From Rhizobiaceae bacterium (GTDB taxonomy: Bacteria > Pseudomonadota > Alphaproteobacteria > Rhizobiales > Rhizobiaceae): 64,000 bases of DNA. Made by a program: the position numbers and the translations under genes. The first letter of the stretch is position 1. Each line of letters starts with the position of its first letter. A model generated the notes under the pieces. It searched no databases and had not been told where the DNA came from. It saw nothing but the letters and a program-made list of their open reading frames with translations. The DNA lies in assembly GCA_028279875.1 (NCBI GenBank), contig JANQMU010000146.1, positions 1 to 64,000 of the forward strand. Direction: 5' to 3'. Shown one piece after another: positions 18,220-27,420 of this stretch.

Positions 18220-19220
18220 TGCTGGATCTGGCTTTGATATGGGCGCTGATTCTGGCGATTGGCGTCTTCGTCTACGTGGCGCTGGACGGGTTCGATCTCG
18301 GTGTCGGGATCCTGTTTCCCCTCATGCGCGATGACAGGGAACGCGACACCGCGATCGGCGCTATCGCCCCGGTCTGGGACGGCAACGAAACCTGGCTGAT
18401 CCTCGGCGGTGGCGGTCTGCTGGCGGTTTTCCCGTTGGCCTATGCGGTGATCTTTCCGGCACTCTACGCACCGTTGATCGCCATGCTGCTGGCGCTGGTC
18501 TTTCGCGGCGTCGCCTTCGAGTACCGGGCGCATTCGGAGCGTCATAAATGGTTCTGGGACTGGTCGTTCTTCGGCGGCTCGCTGGTGGCCGCCTTTGCGC
18601 AGGGCGTCGCACTCGGCGCCTGGCTGCAGGGGATCGAGGTGGTCGACCGTGCCTATAGCGGCGCCTGGTGGGACTGGCTGTCACCGTTCAGCGTGGCGAC
18701 GGGTCTTGCGCTGGTGTGCGGCTATGCGCTGCTCGGCGCGACCTGGATCAACCTGAAAACCGAAGGCGCCCTCAATGAGCGCATCCGCTCGCTGGTGTTT
18801 CCGCTCGCCGCGGCGACGATCGGTTTCATTATTGCCGTCAGCCTGTGGACGCCGCTGCTCGATCCGCGCTATTCGGACCGCTGGTTCACATGGCCGACCA
18901 TGCTTTATGCGCTTCCGGTGCCGGTGTTCGTCGCCTTGACAGTTCTGACGCTCTGGCGGGCGCTTGACGGTGGCCGCGAACTGACCGCCTTTCTGTGCGC
19001 CGAACTGCTGTTCCTGCTGTGCTATATCGGGCTCGGCATCAGCGTCTGGCCGGATATCGTCCCGACGAGCATCACGATTCACGATGCGGCCGGACCGGAC
19101 AAGAGCCTCGGTTTCCTGCTGGTCGGGGCGGTGTTCCTGGTGCCGCTGATCCTGGCCTATACGGCCTCGGCCTACTGGATTTTCCGGGGCAAGGTCAAAG
19201 ATGGCGGTTATCATCACTGA
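18216..19220 (+). CDS. cydB: Cytochrome bd-type quinol oxidase subunit II
   Basis: This 334-residue membrane subunit has eight to nine helices, beginning with the family signature LDLALIWALILAIGVFVYVALDGFDLGVGIL and containing PVWDGNETWLILGGGGLLAVFP. It pairs with subunit I to reduce oxygen to water without proton pumping. Two ATGs stand in a row at 18216 and 18219; either could serve. The reading frame ends within the start of the next small gene. Confidence 0.93.
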   Translation: MMLDLALIWALILAIGVFVYVALDGFDLGVGILFPLMRDDRERDTAIGAIAPVWDGNETWLILGGGGLLAVFPLAYAVIFPALYAPLIAMLLALVFRGVAFEYRAHSERHKWFWDWSFFGGSLVAAFAQGVALGAWLQGIEVVDRAYSGAWWDWLSPFSVATGLALVCGYALLGATWINLKTEGALNERIRSLVFPLAAATIGFIIAVSLWTPLLDPRYSDRWFTWPTMLYALPVPVFVALTVLTLWRALDGGRELTAFLCAELLFLLCYIGLGISVWPDIVPTSITIHDAAGPDKSLGFLLVGAVFLVPLILAYTASAYWIFRGKVKDGGYHH

Positions 19221-19353
19221 ACCCGAAGCCAGGAAGGACGCGACGAAGCGGCCCCTCCGGCAGCGCCTGCTGTGGTTCGTCGCCCTTTGGGGGCTCGGCG
19301 TCCTGACCATATTCGCGGTCGGCACACTGATCCGCACGGTTGTATTTTCCTGA
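19201..19353 (+). CDS. DUF2474-type small subunit of bd oxidase
   Basis: This 50-residue protein starts inside the last codons of cydB (20-base overlap). It has a polar N-terminus (MAVIITEPEARKDATKRPL) and one membrane helix, RLLWFVALWGLGVLTIFAVGTLIRTVVF. Position after cydB and the R-x-x-W-F-x-x-L-W pattern match DUF2474, the analogue of CydX that stabilises CIO-type oxidases. At 50 residues it is easily missed by automated calling. Confidence 0.8.
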   Translation: MAVIITEPEARKDATKRPLRQRLLWFVALWGLGVLTIFAVGTLIRTVVFS

Positions 19354-19445
19354 CAATCGGGCAGGAAACAGCGGGACTGCCCATGGCTAGATAGTTACAT
19401 TTACAACTATTATGATCCGGCGTGGAACCACCGGAGACCCGCTTC

Positions 19446-19988
19446 ATGAAGATAGAAAAGATCCACCACGTCGCCTATCGTTGCAAGGATGCGAAGGAAA
19501 CCGTCGACTGGTACACGAAGATGCTCAACATGGATTTCGTGCTGGCGATTGCCGAGGACCAGGTGCCTTCGACCCATGAGCCCGATCCCTATATGCATCT
19601 GTTTTTCGATGCCGGCGACGGCAACATCCTGGCCTTTTTCGAACTGCCGACAAAGCCCGAGATGGGGCGCGATCCGAACACGCCCGAATGGGTCCAGCAC
19701 ATCGCCTTCAAGGTGAAGGATCGTGATGCACTGATCGAATACAGGGACCATCTGGAGAAAAACGGTGTCGATGTCCTGGGTGTGACCGACCATTCGATTT
19801 TCCACTCGATCTATTTCTTCGATCCCAATGGCCACCGGATTGAACTCGCCTGCCCCGATCCGGAAGAAGATGCGATGCTGAAAAAGCTGGACGCGGTGAA
19901 ATGGGACATGCTGGAGGAATGGTCGAGGACCAAGCGTGCACCGAAACACGCATCGTGGCTGCACGAGAAAGAGCTGGCGGGTACCTGA
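19446..19988 (+). CDS. VOC-superfamily (glyoxalase/dioxygenase fold) protein
   Basis: This 180-residue protein is one VOC module of two beta-alpha-beta-beta-beta units: KIHHVAYRCKDAKETVDWYTKMLNMDF, WVQHIAFKVKDRDALIEYRDHLEKNGV and YFFDPNGHRIELACP. Candidate metal ligands are His in HHVAYR, His in VQHIAF and Glu in RIELA, the usual facial triad. A C-terminal tail (about residues 140-180) with EEWSRTKR is extra. Start at ATG 19446 with GGAG 12 bases upstream. Substrate unknown. Confidence 0.82.
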   Translation: MKIEKIHHVAYRCKDAKETVDWYTKMLNMDFVLAIAEDQVPSTHEPDPYMHLFFDAGDGNILAFFELPTKPEMGRDPNTPEWVQHIAFKVKDRDALIEYRDHLEKNGVDVLGVTDHSIFHSIYFFDPNGHRIELACPDPEEDAMLKKLDAVKWDMLEEWSRTKRAPKHASWLHEKELAGT

Positions 19989-20016
19989 TAGTGCCGCGTG
20001 GGACCGGTAGCCGGTC

Positions 20017-21292
20017 TCACCACGCCACGAGATGCGGCATGACCCAGACGATCCAGCCATAGCTGAGCGCGATGGAGACGATCGTCACGGGAAGCACCAG
20101 CGCCGTGAAACGCCAGAATGTGAACGGTTCCGCGCCGAACGCCTCGGCCTGCTGGACAATGATGACATTGCTGGCGGCGCTGATGATGAAGAGGTTGCCG
20201 GCAAGCGTGCTCATTGCCGCCAGCAGCATCAAGGTCGGCACATCGCCGGCGGGCATGAGATTCAGATAGAGTTCAACCACGGGGACGTTGGAGAACAGCT
20301 GGCTCGCCCAGAACCCGACACCGGTGACCACCAGCGGATCGGTCAGCATTTGCTGCCGGTCGCCGAGCATGGCCTGCAGGGCACCGGATTGCAGCACCGC
20401 GCCGGTGACGACGAACATCGCCACGAAGAAGACGAGCGTGCGCCAGTCGACCGCGCAACAGGCGCAGACGCTGTGGTGAAAACAGATAAACCGGCGCACA
20501 GGCAATCAGGCTGAGGGCGCCGAGCGGCAAGTCGACTGGCCGGTGACCGGGCTGCTGCAGGCTGTCCGCGGCGACGAGTATGGCCAGAAGGATCATGCTC
20601 AGATAGGCCGGCCAGCTCCTTTGCCGCGTCGGTTCGGGAAGCGCCCCATGGCCCTTGGCCGTTATTTCCTCCCGCGCCAGGCAAAAACGAAGCCACAGGA
20701 AGGCGAAGGCCAGGGAGAGGAGGGTCGGCACGGCCAGCCAGAGGGCAAAGGTGGCGATCGGGTTGGCGAAGTGGCCATCGGCAACGATCAATATGTTCTG
20801 TGGATTGCCGACAGGCGACATCATGCTGGCCACTGTGACGACGACGCATAGAGCGACGAGGGGAACAGCGGGCCTGATGCCGAGCGCGAGGGCGAGCGAC
20901 AATGCGATCGGCGTGCCGATTACCGCCGCCGCGTCATTGGTCAGCACCATCGCTGCAAGGCCGGTGATCACCATGAAGGACAGAAGCGACCGGCCCAGCG
21001 TCCTGCCAGAGCCGGCGATCCGGTTGGAGATCGCATGGGGCAGGCCCGAATCATACAGCGCTGAAGCGATCGAGAAGACGCCGAACAGATAAAGGATGAC
21101 GTTCCAGTCAATGGCCATGAAGGCGGCGGCCGGCGATATCCGCCCCAGCGCCAGCAGGATGACGGCCCCGACGCCCATGATATGCCAGATCCGGACCTGC
21201 GGCGGCAGCCATTGCCGAACGGCGATGGCGAAGAAGATGGCGATGGCAACGGCAAGGCTGACGGTCATGGCTGGCTGCTTCAGATGCTTCAC
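20017..21292 (-). pseudogene. SLC13/ArsB-type anion transporter with a frameshift
   Basis: Two overlapping minus-strand frames together encode one transporter. The first (21292 to about 20460) gives ten or so hydrophobic segments, including VLTNDAAAVIGTPIALSLALALG and SMMSPVGNPQNILIVADG, then loses the pattern in an Arg-rich tail. The second frame (about 20460 to 20017) resumes with DWRTLVFFVAMFVVTGAVLQSG and ends with AAMSTLAGNLFIISAASNVIIVQQAE. The shift is by one base near 20455-20490, after APVYLFSPQRL. The halves match the N- and C-repeats of the ion transporter superfamily. It is either a recent pseudogene or a sequencing error. A GTG at 21292 or an ATG at 21268 could be the start. Confidence 0.8.
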
Positions 21293-21477
21293 AGGAAAGC
21301 CCGCGTGACCATGAAAACGTGTCGAGGGCTGTCAATGCCGAGCTTGATGATAAATTCTTAACAGTTTGCCTATTTGCTGTCGGCCGGGGCAACCAGAGCT
21401 TGCATGTGGGCGTGAAAAGAACATCATTCGGATTGCGCTGCAATCCAATTTCCTGAAACCCGAAAGGGAGAAGCGAC

Positions 21478-22218
21478 ATGCTGGAAACCGAAATCGACGA
21501 GAAGAACAATCTTTTCATCGTCACCCCAAAGGGCACCGTCTCGGAGGCGGATTTCGAGGGGCTGGGCGACACGCTCAACAATTACATCAACAGCAATGAC
21601 AAGGCGCCCGGGATTGTTCTGGATGCCGCGGGCCTGCCGCACTGGAAGAACTCCGCGGCTCTGTTTGCCCATTTGAAGCTGGTTCGCGACCACCACAAGC
21701 TGATTTCGAAGGTGGCGCTGGTCAGCGACAGCGCGACGCTGTCGGTCATGCCGGCGCTGGTGGACCTGTTCCTGGACGCCAAGATACGGCATTTCCCGCA
21801 GACCGACCTTGAAAAGGCGAAGGCCTGGGCGGCTCTGGTCGACCCGGTCGGATCGTCGCTGAAGATGATCGACGGCATGCCCAGCGACGTGATCGCCTAT
21901 GAGATTATCGGCACCCTCACGTCGAGGGATTATGACGAGATCCTGACGCCGCTGATCGACGAAAAGCTGAAGGTCCATGACAAGCTCAAGGTGATGGTGG
22001 TTTTCGGCGATGCCTATGACGGCGCGACGGCGACGGCCATGTGGGACGATGCGCGTCTTGGTTTTCGCCATTTGACAGGGTTTTCCAAACTCGCCCTGGT
22101 CACCGATCTCAACTGGCTTCGCCAGAGCGCCCGGATTTTCGGACCGCTCATTCCGGCCCAGACCCATGTTTTCGGGCTGAATGAGCTGGAAGACGCCAAG
22201 GCCTGGATCGTCTCGTAA
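21478..22218 (+). CDS. Tandem SpoIIAA-like (STAS/SEC14-type) protein
   Basis: This 246-residue soluble protein consists of two similar halves of the SpoIIAA-like fold. Half one (about 1-120) has LFIVTPKGTVSEADFEGLGDTLNNYI, GIVLDAAGLPHWKN and KVALVSDSATLSVMPALVDLF, ending with AKAWAAL. Half two (about 130-246) has VIAYEIIGTLTSRDYDEILTPLIDEKL, KVMVVFGDAYDGA and KLALVTDLNWLRQSARIFGPLI, ending with AKAWIVS. Single-domain members are common and of unclear function; the duplication is less usual. It precedes the MBL-fold gene by 65 bases on the same strand. Confidence 0.75.
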   Translation: MLETEIDEKNNLFIVTPKGTVSEADFEGLGDTLNNYINSNDKAPGIVLDAAGLPHWKNSAALFAHLKLVRDHHKLISKVALVSDSATLSVMPALVDLFLDAKIRHFPQTDLEKAKAWAALVDPVGSSLKMIDGMPSDVIAYEIIGTLTSRDYDEILTPLIDEKLKVHDKLKVMVVFGDAYDGATATAMWDDARLGFRHLTGFSKLALVTDLNWLRQSARIFGPLIPAQTHVFGLNELEDAKAWIVS

Positions 22219-22283
22219 CGGTCTTGCATGTAAGGGCCGGCGGCCCCATCTTTGACGGACACCCGAATGAGGAGGTTCGTTCC

Positions 22284-23174
22284 ATGCCGCTGGCCTTTAA
22301 TCCGGACTTTTCGGTCAAGCCCGAAGTCATCGCCTTCTTCGACGAGGGCTCGAACACCATTTCCTATATTGTCCGCGATCCGCAATCGACATCCTGCGCC
22401 GTGATCGACGCGGTGATGGAGATCGACTATGCGGCGGGCCGGCTGACATTCGACGGCGCCGACGCGATCATCGCCCGGATCAAAGAGGAGGGCTGGATGC
22501 TCGAATGGCTGATCGAGACCCATATCCATGCCGATCACCTGTCCGGGGCGCCTTATATTCAAGAGGCGCTGGGCGGCCGCATCGGCATTGGCGAACAGGT
22601 GACGGAAGTCCAGGACACTTTCGGCAAGATCTTCAATGAGGGCACGGAGTTCCAGCGGGACGGCTCGCAGTTCGACCGGCTGTTCGGCGATGGCGACAGC
22701 TACCGGATTGGCGGCCTGACGGCGCATGTGATGCATACGCCCGGCCACACGCCGGCCTGTATGACCCATGTGATCGGCGACGCGGCCTTCGTCGGAGATA
22801 CGCTGTTCATGCCGGATGGCGGGTCGGCGCGGGCCGATTTTCCCGGCGGCGACGCCCGCACGCTCTACCGGTCCGTCAAACGCGTCCTGGAACTGCCCGG
22901 CGAAACCCGCCTGTTCATGTGCCATGATTACGGGCCGAATGGCCGGGAAATCCGTTGGGAAACCAGCGTCGCGGAAGAGCGGGCGCACAATATCCACGTG
23001 CATGACGGGATCGATGAAGACACATTCGTCGCCCTGCGCGAAGCCCGCGACGAGACGCTGGCCATGCCGAAACTCATCGTGCCGTCGCTGCAGGTGAATA
23101 TGCGGGCCGGCAAATTGCCGCCGGCGGATGAGCAGGGTGACGTGTTCCTGAAGGTTCCGATCAACAAGCTCTAG
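22284..23174 (+). CDS. MBL-fold hydrolase, persulfide dioxygenase/Blh-like
   Basis: This 296-residue metallo-beta-lactamase-fold protein has the motif THIHADHLSGAPYIQEALG (metal-binding HxHxDH), a downstream HTPGHTPACMTHVIGD, FVGDTLF with the bridging Asp, and FMCHDY with the last His. The layout matches the ETHE1/Blh group that oxidises glutathione persulfide or related sulfur species with one iron. GAGGAGG precedes the ATG at 22284; the longer frame from 22224 lacks support. Confidence 0.87.
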   Translation: MPLAFNPDFSVKPEVIAFFDEGSNTISYIVRDPQSTSCAVIDAVMEIDYAAGRLTFDGADAIIARIKEEGWMLEWLIETHIHADHLSGAPYIQEALGGRIGIGEQVTEVQDTFGKIFNEGTEFQRDGSQFDRLFGDGDSYRIGGLTAHVMHTPGHTPACMTHVIGDAAFVGDTLFMPDGGSARADFPGGDARTLYRSVKRVLELPGETRLFMCHDYGPNGREIRWETSVAEERAHNIHVHDGIDEDTFVALREARDETLAMPKLIVPSLQVNMRAGKLPPADEQGDVFLKVPINKL

Positions 23175-23198
23175 CAGGTTGTTGAAAAAACACTGCTA
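23172..23198. terminator. Hairpin between convergent genes
   Basis: TAGCAG (23172-23177) and CTGCTA (23193-23198) pair around an A-rich 15-base loop, and both arms contain the stop codons of the two convergent genes. The A-run at 23185-23190 lies in the loop, not after the stem, so efficiency is uncertain. Confidence 0.4.
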
Positions 23199-24542
23199 AA
23201 GCCTGTCACGCAGCGAATAGTAGAGCATGGCGAGGGCGAGAAGCGGCCGGCGCAGCCGCGTACTGCCGGGAAACTCGGGCGTCGGGATCGAGGCCATAAG
23301 GTCGAACCGTTCGGCCGTTCCGCAGATCACTTCGCCGGCCAGTTTTCCGCACAGCGTCGCCATGCCGAGACCGTGGCCGGAATAGCCCGATGCCGAGAAC
23401 AGATTATCCTCAAGTCGCTCCAGATGCGGCATCCGGTTCCTGGTGATCGCCAGGGTTCCGCCCCAGCCATAGTCGATCTTCACGTCGGCCAATTGCGGGA
23501 AAATGGCGAGCATGCGCGGGCGCACGAATGATCTGATATCCTTGGGAAATCTGTAACCGTAGCTTTCGCCGCCGCCGAACAGCAGCCGGTTATCGCGGCT
23601 GAGGCGAAAATAATTGACGACATGCCGGCTGTCGGCGACCGCGATGTTCTTTCGGATGAGGGCCTGGGCCCGCTCCGCGCCGAGCGGTTCGGTGGCGATC
23701 ATATAGTTGTTGAGCGGCATCACCCGCCGGGCGACGGAATCGTCCAGATTTCCCAGATAACCATTGCAGGCCAGCAGCACATGCGGGGCTCTGACCGTCG
23801 CTTCGTCACATTCGACGTGAATGGTCTTGGACCGCGTGACGTGGTTTGCCCGTGTCTGTTCATGAATGCGGACGCCGGCGTCCATGGCGGCCCGGGCAAG
23901 CCCCTGTGCAAATTTGAGCGGATGCAGATGGCCGGCGCCGGTATCGAGGGCGCCGCCATGATAGGCCTGCGTGTTGACGGTTTCGCAAAGCGCGTCGCGG
24001 TCGAGAAATCTGACCTGGCCATAGCCGTAATCGCGCTGGAGTTTTTCGACATAGGCGCGGCTCCCGTCCACCAGCCGTGGGTGGTGATCGGCATAGAGAA
24101 TGCCCGGCCGGTAGTTGCAGTCCATCTTGTGGGTGCGGATCAGGTCGCGGACGAGCGATTTGGCTTCGCGGCCGAGTTCCCACAATCGATGGGCGATCTT
24201 CTCGCCGAACTGCGCTTCGAGCTCGGACTGATCGAGCCGCTGGCCGGATCCGAGCTGGCCGCCATTGCGGCCGGAGGCGCCCCAGCCGACGCGATGGGCC
24301 TCGAGCACAATGACATCGAAGCCGCGGTCGGCCAGATAGAGGGCGGCGGACAGGCCGGTATAGCCGGCGCCGATAATGCAGACATCGCAGATGGCATCGT
24401 CGCGGAGCGGTGCGTTAGCCTCCACGCGGTTGGCCGTCGCATGGTAATAGCTGTCCGGATAGGCGCCGGACGGGTCATTCGCCGTGAGTAAATCCAACAC
24501 AAGTCCCGCAATGAATTCCCGTGATTTCCGGGGCGCACTCAT
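23196..24542 (-). CDS. FAD-dependent amine/amino acid oxidase (PuuB-like)
   Basis: This roughly 448-residue protein is a D-amino-acid-oxidase-fold flavoenzyme. Seen: SYYHATANR, then the dinucleotide-binding CDVCIIGAGYTGLSAALYLADRGFDVIVLEA, GWGASGRNGGQLGSG, a central THKMDCNYRPGILYADHH, and the FAD-closing GYSGHGLGMATLCGKLAGE near the end. It resembles gamma-glutamylputrescine oxidase. The start is uncertain: the ATG at 24542 gives about 35 residues before SYYHATA, but the frame is open to 24647 and GTG/TTG codons near 24505 are nearer to the usual family N-terminus. Divergent from the SDR gene. Confidence 0.85.
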   Translation of the reverse strand: MSAPRKSREFIAGLVLDLLTANDPSGAYPDSYYHATANRVEANAPLRDDAICDVCIIGAGYTGLSAALYLADRGFDVIVLEAHRVGWGASGRNGGQLGSGQRLDQSELEAQFGEKIAHRLWELGREAKSLVRDLIRTHKMDCNYRPGILYADHHPRLVDGSRAYVEKLQRDYGYGQVRFLDRDALCETVNTQAYHGGALDTGAGHLHPLKFAQGLARAAMDAGVRIHEQTRANHVTRSKTIHVECDEATVRAPHVLLACNGYLGNLDDSVARRVMPLNNYMIATEPLGAERAQALIRKNIAVADSRHVVNYFRLSRDNRLLFGGGESYGYRFPKDIRSFVRPRMLAIFPQLADVKIDYGWGGTLAITRNRMPHLERLEDNLFSASGYSGHGLGMATLCGKLAGEVICGTAERFDLMASIPTPEFPGSTRLRRPLLALAMLYYSLRDRL

Positions 24543-24647
24543 ATCAATTTTTTGCGGAAATGCCAGTTCCGTTTGGGGCGATCGCATGAGGATCATCTGC
24601 GCATGGCGACCAGCGAACCGAAAGAGCTTTACAAGCGCGATCCGCAA

Positions 24648-24667
24648 ATACCATACTACCCGGTATG
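24648..24667. promoter_or_regulatory. Possible operator before the SDR gene
   Basis: Nested inverted repeats occur here: ATACC at 24648-24652 against GGTAT at 24662-24666, and CATAC against GTATG. It lies 37 bases upstream of the SDR start in a divergent intergenic region. No regulator gene is adjacent, so this is a weak call. Confidence 0.35.
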
Positions 24668-24703
24668 TTGTTGCCGTCCCGCGCGGTGAGGAAAATCGGG
24701 GAT

Positions 24704-25531
24704 ATGGATGTGAGCTATCTGGAGGAACTGTTCTCGGTCGAGGGAAAGACCGCTTTGGTGACCGGCGGTGCGACCGGCATCGGCCGCATGGTGGCGACCG
24801 GGCTGGTCAAGGGCGGGGCGAGGGTTCTCATCGCCTCGCGCAAGGAAGAGGCCTGTGAAGCGGCGGCTGCGGAGCTCAATGCGCTGGATGCGGCGGGAAG
24901 CGCCGTCGGATTTGCCGGCGATGTCGGGTCACAGGAGGGGATCGAGGCGCTCGTCGCGGCGGTCGCGGAGCGGACGGACCGGTTGCATATCCTTGTCAAC
25001 AATGCCGGCGTCACCTGGGGCGAGCCGCTGGAGACGTTCCCGCATATGGCCTGGCATCGGGTGATGAATGTCAATGTTGGCGGCCTGTTCACGCTGACCC
25101 GCGATCTTCTGCCGCTGCTCGATGCCGCTTCCGGCGATGCCGATCCGGGCCGTATCATCAATCTCGGTTCGGTCATGGGCACCCAGCCTTTGGCCGAGGG
25201 CGCCTATTCCTATTCCGCGTCGAAGGCCGCCGTGCACCATCTGACCCGCATCCTGGCCGGCGAGTTCGCCGGGCGCCGCATCACCGTCAACGCCTTTGCG
25301 CCCGGGCCGTTTCAGAGCAAGATGACCGCCTTTGCGACCGGCACCGAAGAACAGGTCATAAAGGTCGCCCGCGGGGTGCCGCTCGGCCGGATCGGAACGC
25401 CGGACGATGTCGCGGCCGCGACGCTCTTTCTGTGCGGCAAGGGCGGCAGCTATGTCACCGGCCTCATCCTGCCGCTGGATGGCGGCCTGTCGGCTCACAC
25501 ATCCATCGGGCTGTTTGCGGACGCTCTTTGA
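24704..25531 (+). CDS. Short-chain dehydrogenase/reductase
   Basis: This 275-residue classical SDR has the cofactor motif TGGATGIGRMVA at about residue 22, NNAGV, the catalytic Ser in LGSVMG, and YSYSASKAAVHH with catalytic Tyr and Lys. The ASRKEEACE segment after beta-2 (Arg rather than Asp) suggests NADP(H). Start at ATG 24704; the longer frame upstream is unsupported. It leads a three-gene plus-strand group with a kinase-like protein and a second SDR. Substrate unknown. Confidence 0.88.
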   Translation: MDVSYLEELFSVEGKTALVTGGATGIGRMVATGLVKGGARVLIASRKEEACEAAAAELNALDAAGSAVGFAGDVGSQEGIEALVAAVAERTDRLHILVNNAGVTWGEPLETFPHMAWHRVMNVNVGGLFTLTRDLLPLLDAASGDADPGRIINLGSVMGTQPLAEGAYSYSASKAAVHHLTRILAGEFAGRRITVNAFAPGPFQSKMTAFATGTEEQVIKVARGVPLGRIGTPDDVAAATLFLCGKGGSYVTGLILPLDGGLSAHTSIGLFADAL

Positions 25532-25595
25532 GGGGCGGTTGCGGTTGCGCGGCGGACCGGTTCCGTGATCTCATGAAACGGAAGGAGGATCCGTT

Positions 25596-26642
25596 ATGAC
25601 CGATGCCGGCGCATTGGACATCGATTCGCTGGGCGCTGAACTGGAACAGGGTGTCGCCGGCTTTGCCGGGCTGAAGGCGGTAACCAAATTCGACACCGGC
25701 CAATCCAATCCCACCTATCTGCTCGACGCCGAAAGCGGGCGCTATGTTTTGCGCGCCAAGCCGGCTGGCCAGTTGCTGAAATCGGCGCATCAGGTGGATC
25801 GTGAATTTCGCGTCATGCGGGCGCTGAAGGGAAGCCGGGTTCCGGTTCCGGACATGCTGTTCCTGTCGGGCGAAAATTCGGCGATCGGCCGCATGTATTT
25901 CGTGATGAGCTATCTGGACGGCCGGATATTCTGGGCGCCGGATCTTCCCGAATGCGAACCGGCCGAGCGGGCGCCGATCTATGATGCCATGAACGCCGCG
26001 CTTGCCGCCTTGCACGATATCGACCCGGCGGCGGTCGGACTGTCGGATTTCGGCCGGCCCGGCAATTATTTCGAGCGCCAGTTGAGCCGGTGGACGAAGC
26101 AGTACAGGGCCAGCGAAACCGGCAGGATCGAGGACATGGACGCGCTGATCGCCTGGCTCGAAACCGCGCTGCCGCCGGATGACGGCCAGGTGGCGCTGGT
26201 GCATGGCGACTATCGGATCGACAATATGATCTTCGCCAGGGACAGCGCGCAAATCCTCGCCGTTCTCGACTGGGAACTGTCGACCCTCGGCCATCCGCTG
26301 GCCGATCTTGCCTATCAGTGCATGCAATGGCGGCTGCCCCATGACAGCGGGTTTCGTGGCCTCGGCGGGCTCGACCGCCGGGCGCTGGGACTGCCGACCG
26401 AAGACGCGTATGTCGCGGCCTATTGCCGCCGCCGCGCCCTTGCCGGCATCGACGGCTGGGACTTCTATCTGGCGTTTTCCTTCTTTCGCCTGGCGGCGAT
26501 TCTGCAGGGCGTGTTGAAACGGGCGCTTGACGGCAATGCGTCCAACCCGAAGCGTGCTAGGGAAATGGCGAAGGCGGTGCCGGTGATGGCGGCAATGGCC
26601 ATGGAGATCACGCGGGGAGGCGCGCATGGCGGGACTGTTTGA
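25596..26642 (+). CDS. APH-fold phosphotransferase family protein
   Basis: This 348-residue protein resembles the aminoglycoside-phosphotransferase-like domain found in ACAD10-type proteins. Seen: the nucleotide-loop analogue FDTGQSNPTYLLDAESGRYVLRAKP with the Lys, the catalytic LVHGDYRIDNMIF, and the metal-binding VLDWELSTLGHPLADLAY. GGAGGA precedes the ATG. Relatives act with acyl-CoA dehydrogenases and SDRs in hydroxy-acid breakdown, which fits the flanking SDRs. It overlaps the next gene by 17 bases. Confidence 0.85.
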   Translation: MTDAGALDIDSLGAELEQGVAGFAGLKAVTKFDTGQSNPTYLLDAESGRYVLRAKPAGQLLKSAHQVDREFRVMRALKGSRVPVPDMLFLSGENSAIGRMYFVMSYLDGRIFWAPDLPECEPAERAPIYDAMNAALAALHDIDPAAVGLSDFGRPGNYFERQLSRWTKQYRASETGRIEDMDALIAWLETALPPDDGQVALVHGDYRIDNMIFARDSAQILAVLDWELSTLGHPLADLAYQCMQWRLPHDSGFRGLGGLDRRALGLPTEDAYVAAYCRRRALAGIDGWDFYLAFSFFRLAAILQGVLKRALDGNASNPKRAREMAKAVPVMAAMAMEITRGGAHGGTV

Positions 26643-27420
26643 CGGCGCCACAGTCTTGATTACCGGTGCGGCCGGCGGGTTCGGCAGTGCCGCGGCGCGG
26701 CGCTATGCCCGCGAGGGCGCCAGGCTGGTTCTGTCGGATTATGACGCCGGCGCTCTGGACGCGATCGGACTTGAGATCGGGGAGGAGCAGGGCAGCGAGA
26801 TCGCGTCGCTCGCCGGCGATATCGCCGATGAACGCCTGTCGGAAGACCTTGCGGCGCTGGCGGTCGACCGGTTTGGCCGGCTCGACATTGCCGTCAACAA
26901 TGCCGGCATCGTGCAGGAGGCCTTCGAAAAGCTGCCGAAAATCGCTTCGGACGAAGCACGGCGGATTATCGATGTCGATCTGGTGGGCGTGTTCTATGCG
27001 CTCAAGCATCAGTTGCCGGTGATGGAGCGCCAGTTTCGCGAGAGTGGTGCCGGTGGCGCCATCGTCAATGTCGCATCGGTCGCCGGGGTGACCGGCGCAT
27101 CGGGACTGTCCGTCTATGCGGCGGCCAAGCACGGCGTGGTCGGCCTGACCCGTTCGGCGGCGCAGGAATATGCCCGGCTCGGGGTGCGGATCAACGCCGT
27201 TTGTCCGTCCTTTGCCCGCACGCCGATGGCCACCGACATGCTGGATGTCGAGAGGCGCGGCAAGGTGGTGACGGAAAACCAGCTCGTGCGCGGCATTCCG
27301 ATGGCCCGGATGGCCGAGGTGGAGGAGGTCATCGAAGCCTTCATCTTCGCCTCCTCGCCGCATAACAGTTTCATGACGGGGCAGACCCTGCATGTCGATG
27401 GCGGGCTGACGGCCTATTAG
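26626..27420 (+). CDS. Short-chain dehydrogenase/reductase
   Basis: This 264-residue classical SDR has TGAAGGFGSAAARR, LSDYDAGALD after beta-2 (Asp, so NAD(H) is likely), NNAGIV, SVAGVTGASGLSVYAAAKHGV with the Ser-Tyr-Lys set, and a standard C-terminal LHVDGG. Its start overlaps the APH gene, so the two are translationally coupled. Its last four bases overlap the stop of the convergent Ldh gene. Confidence 0.88.
   Translation: MAGLFDGATVLITGAAGGFGSAAARRYAREGARLVLSDYDAGALDAIGLEIGEEQGSEIASLAGDIADERLSEDLAALAVDRFGRLDIAVNNAGIVQEAFEKLPKIASDEARRIIDVDLVGVFYALKHQLPVMERQFRESGAGGAIVNVASVAGVTGASGLSVYAAAKHGVVGLTRSAAQEYARLGVRINAVCPSFARTPMATDMLDVERRGKVVTENQLVRGIPMARMAEVEEVIEAFIFASSPHNSFMTGQTLHVDGGLTAY

Noticed and set aside
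19391-19410. ATAGTT/AACTAT inverted repeat upstream of the VOC gene
   Set aside because: Six-base arms in an A/T-rich promoter stretch are likely by chance and no regulator is adjacent.
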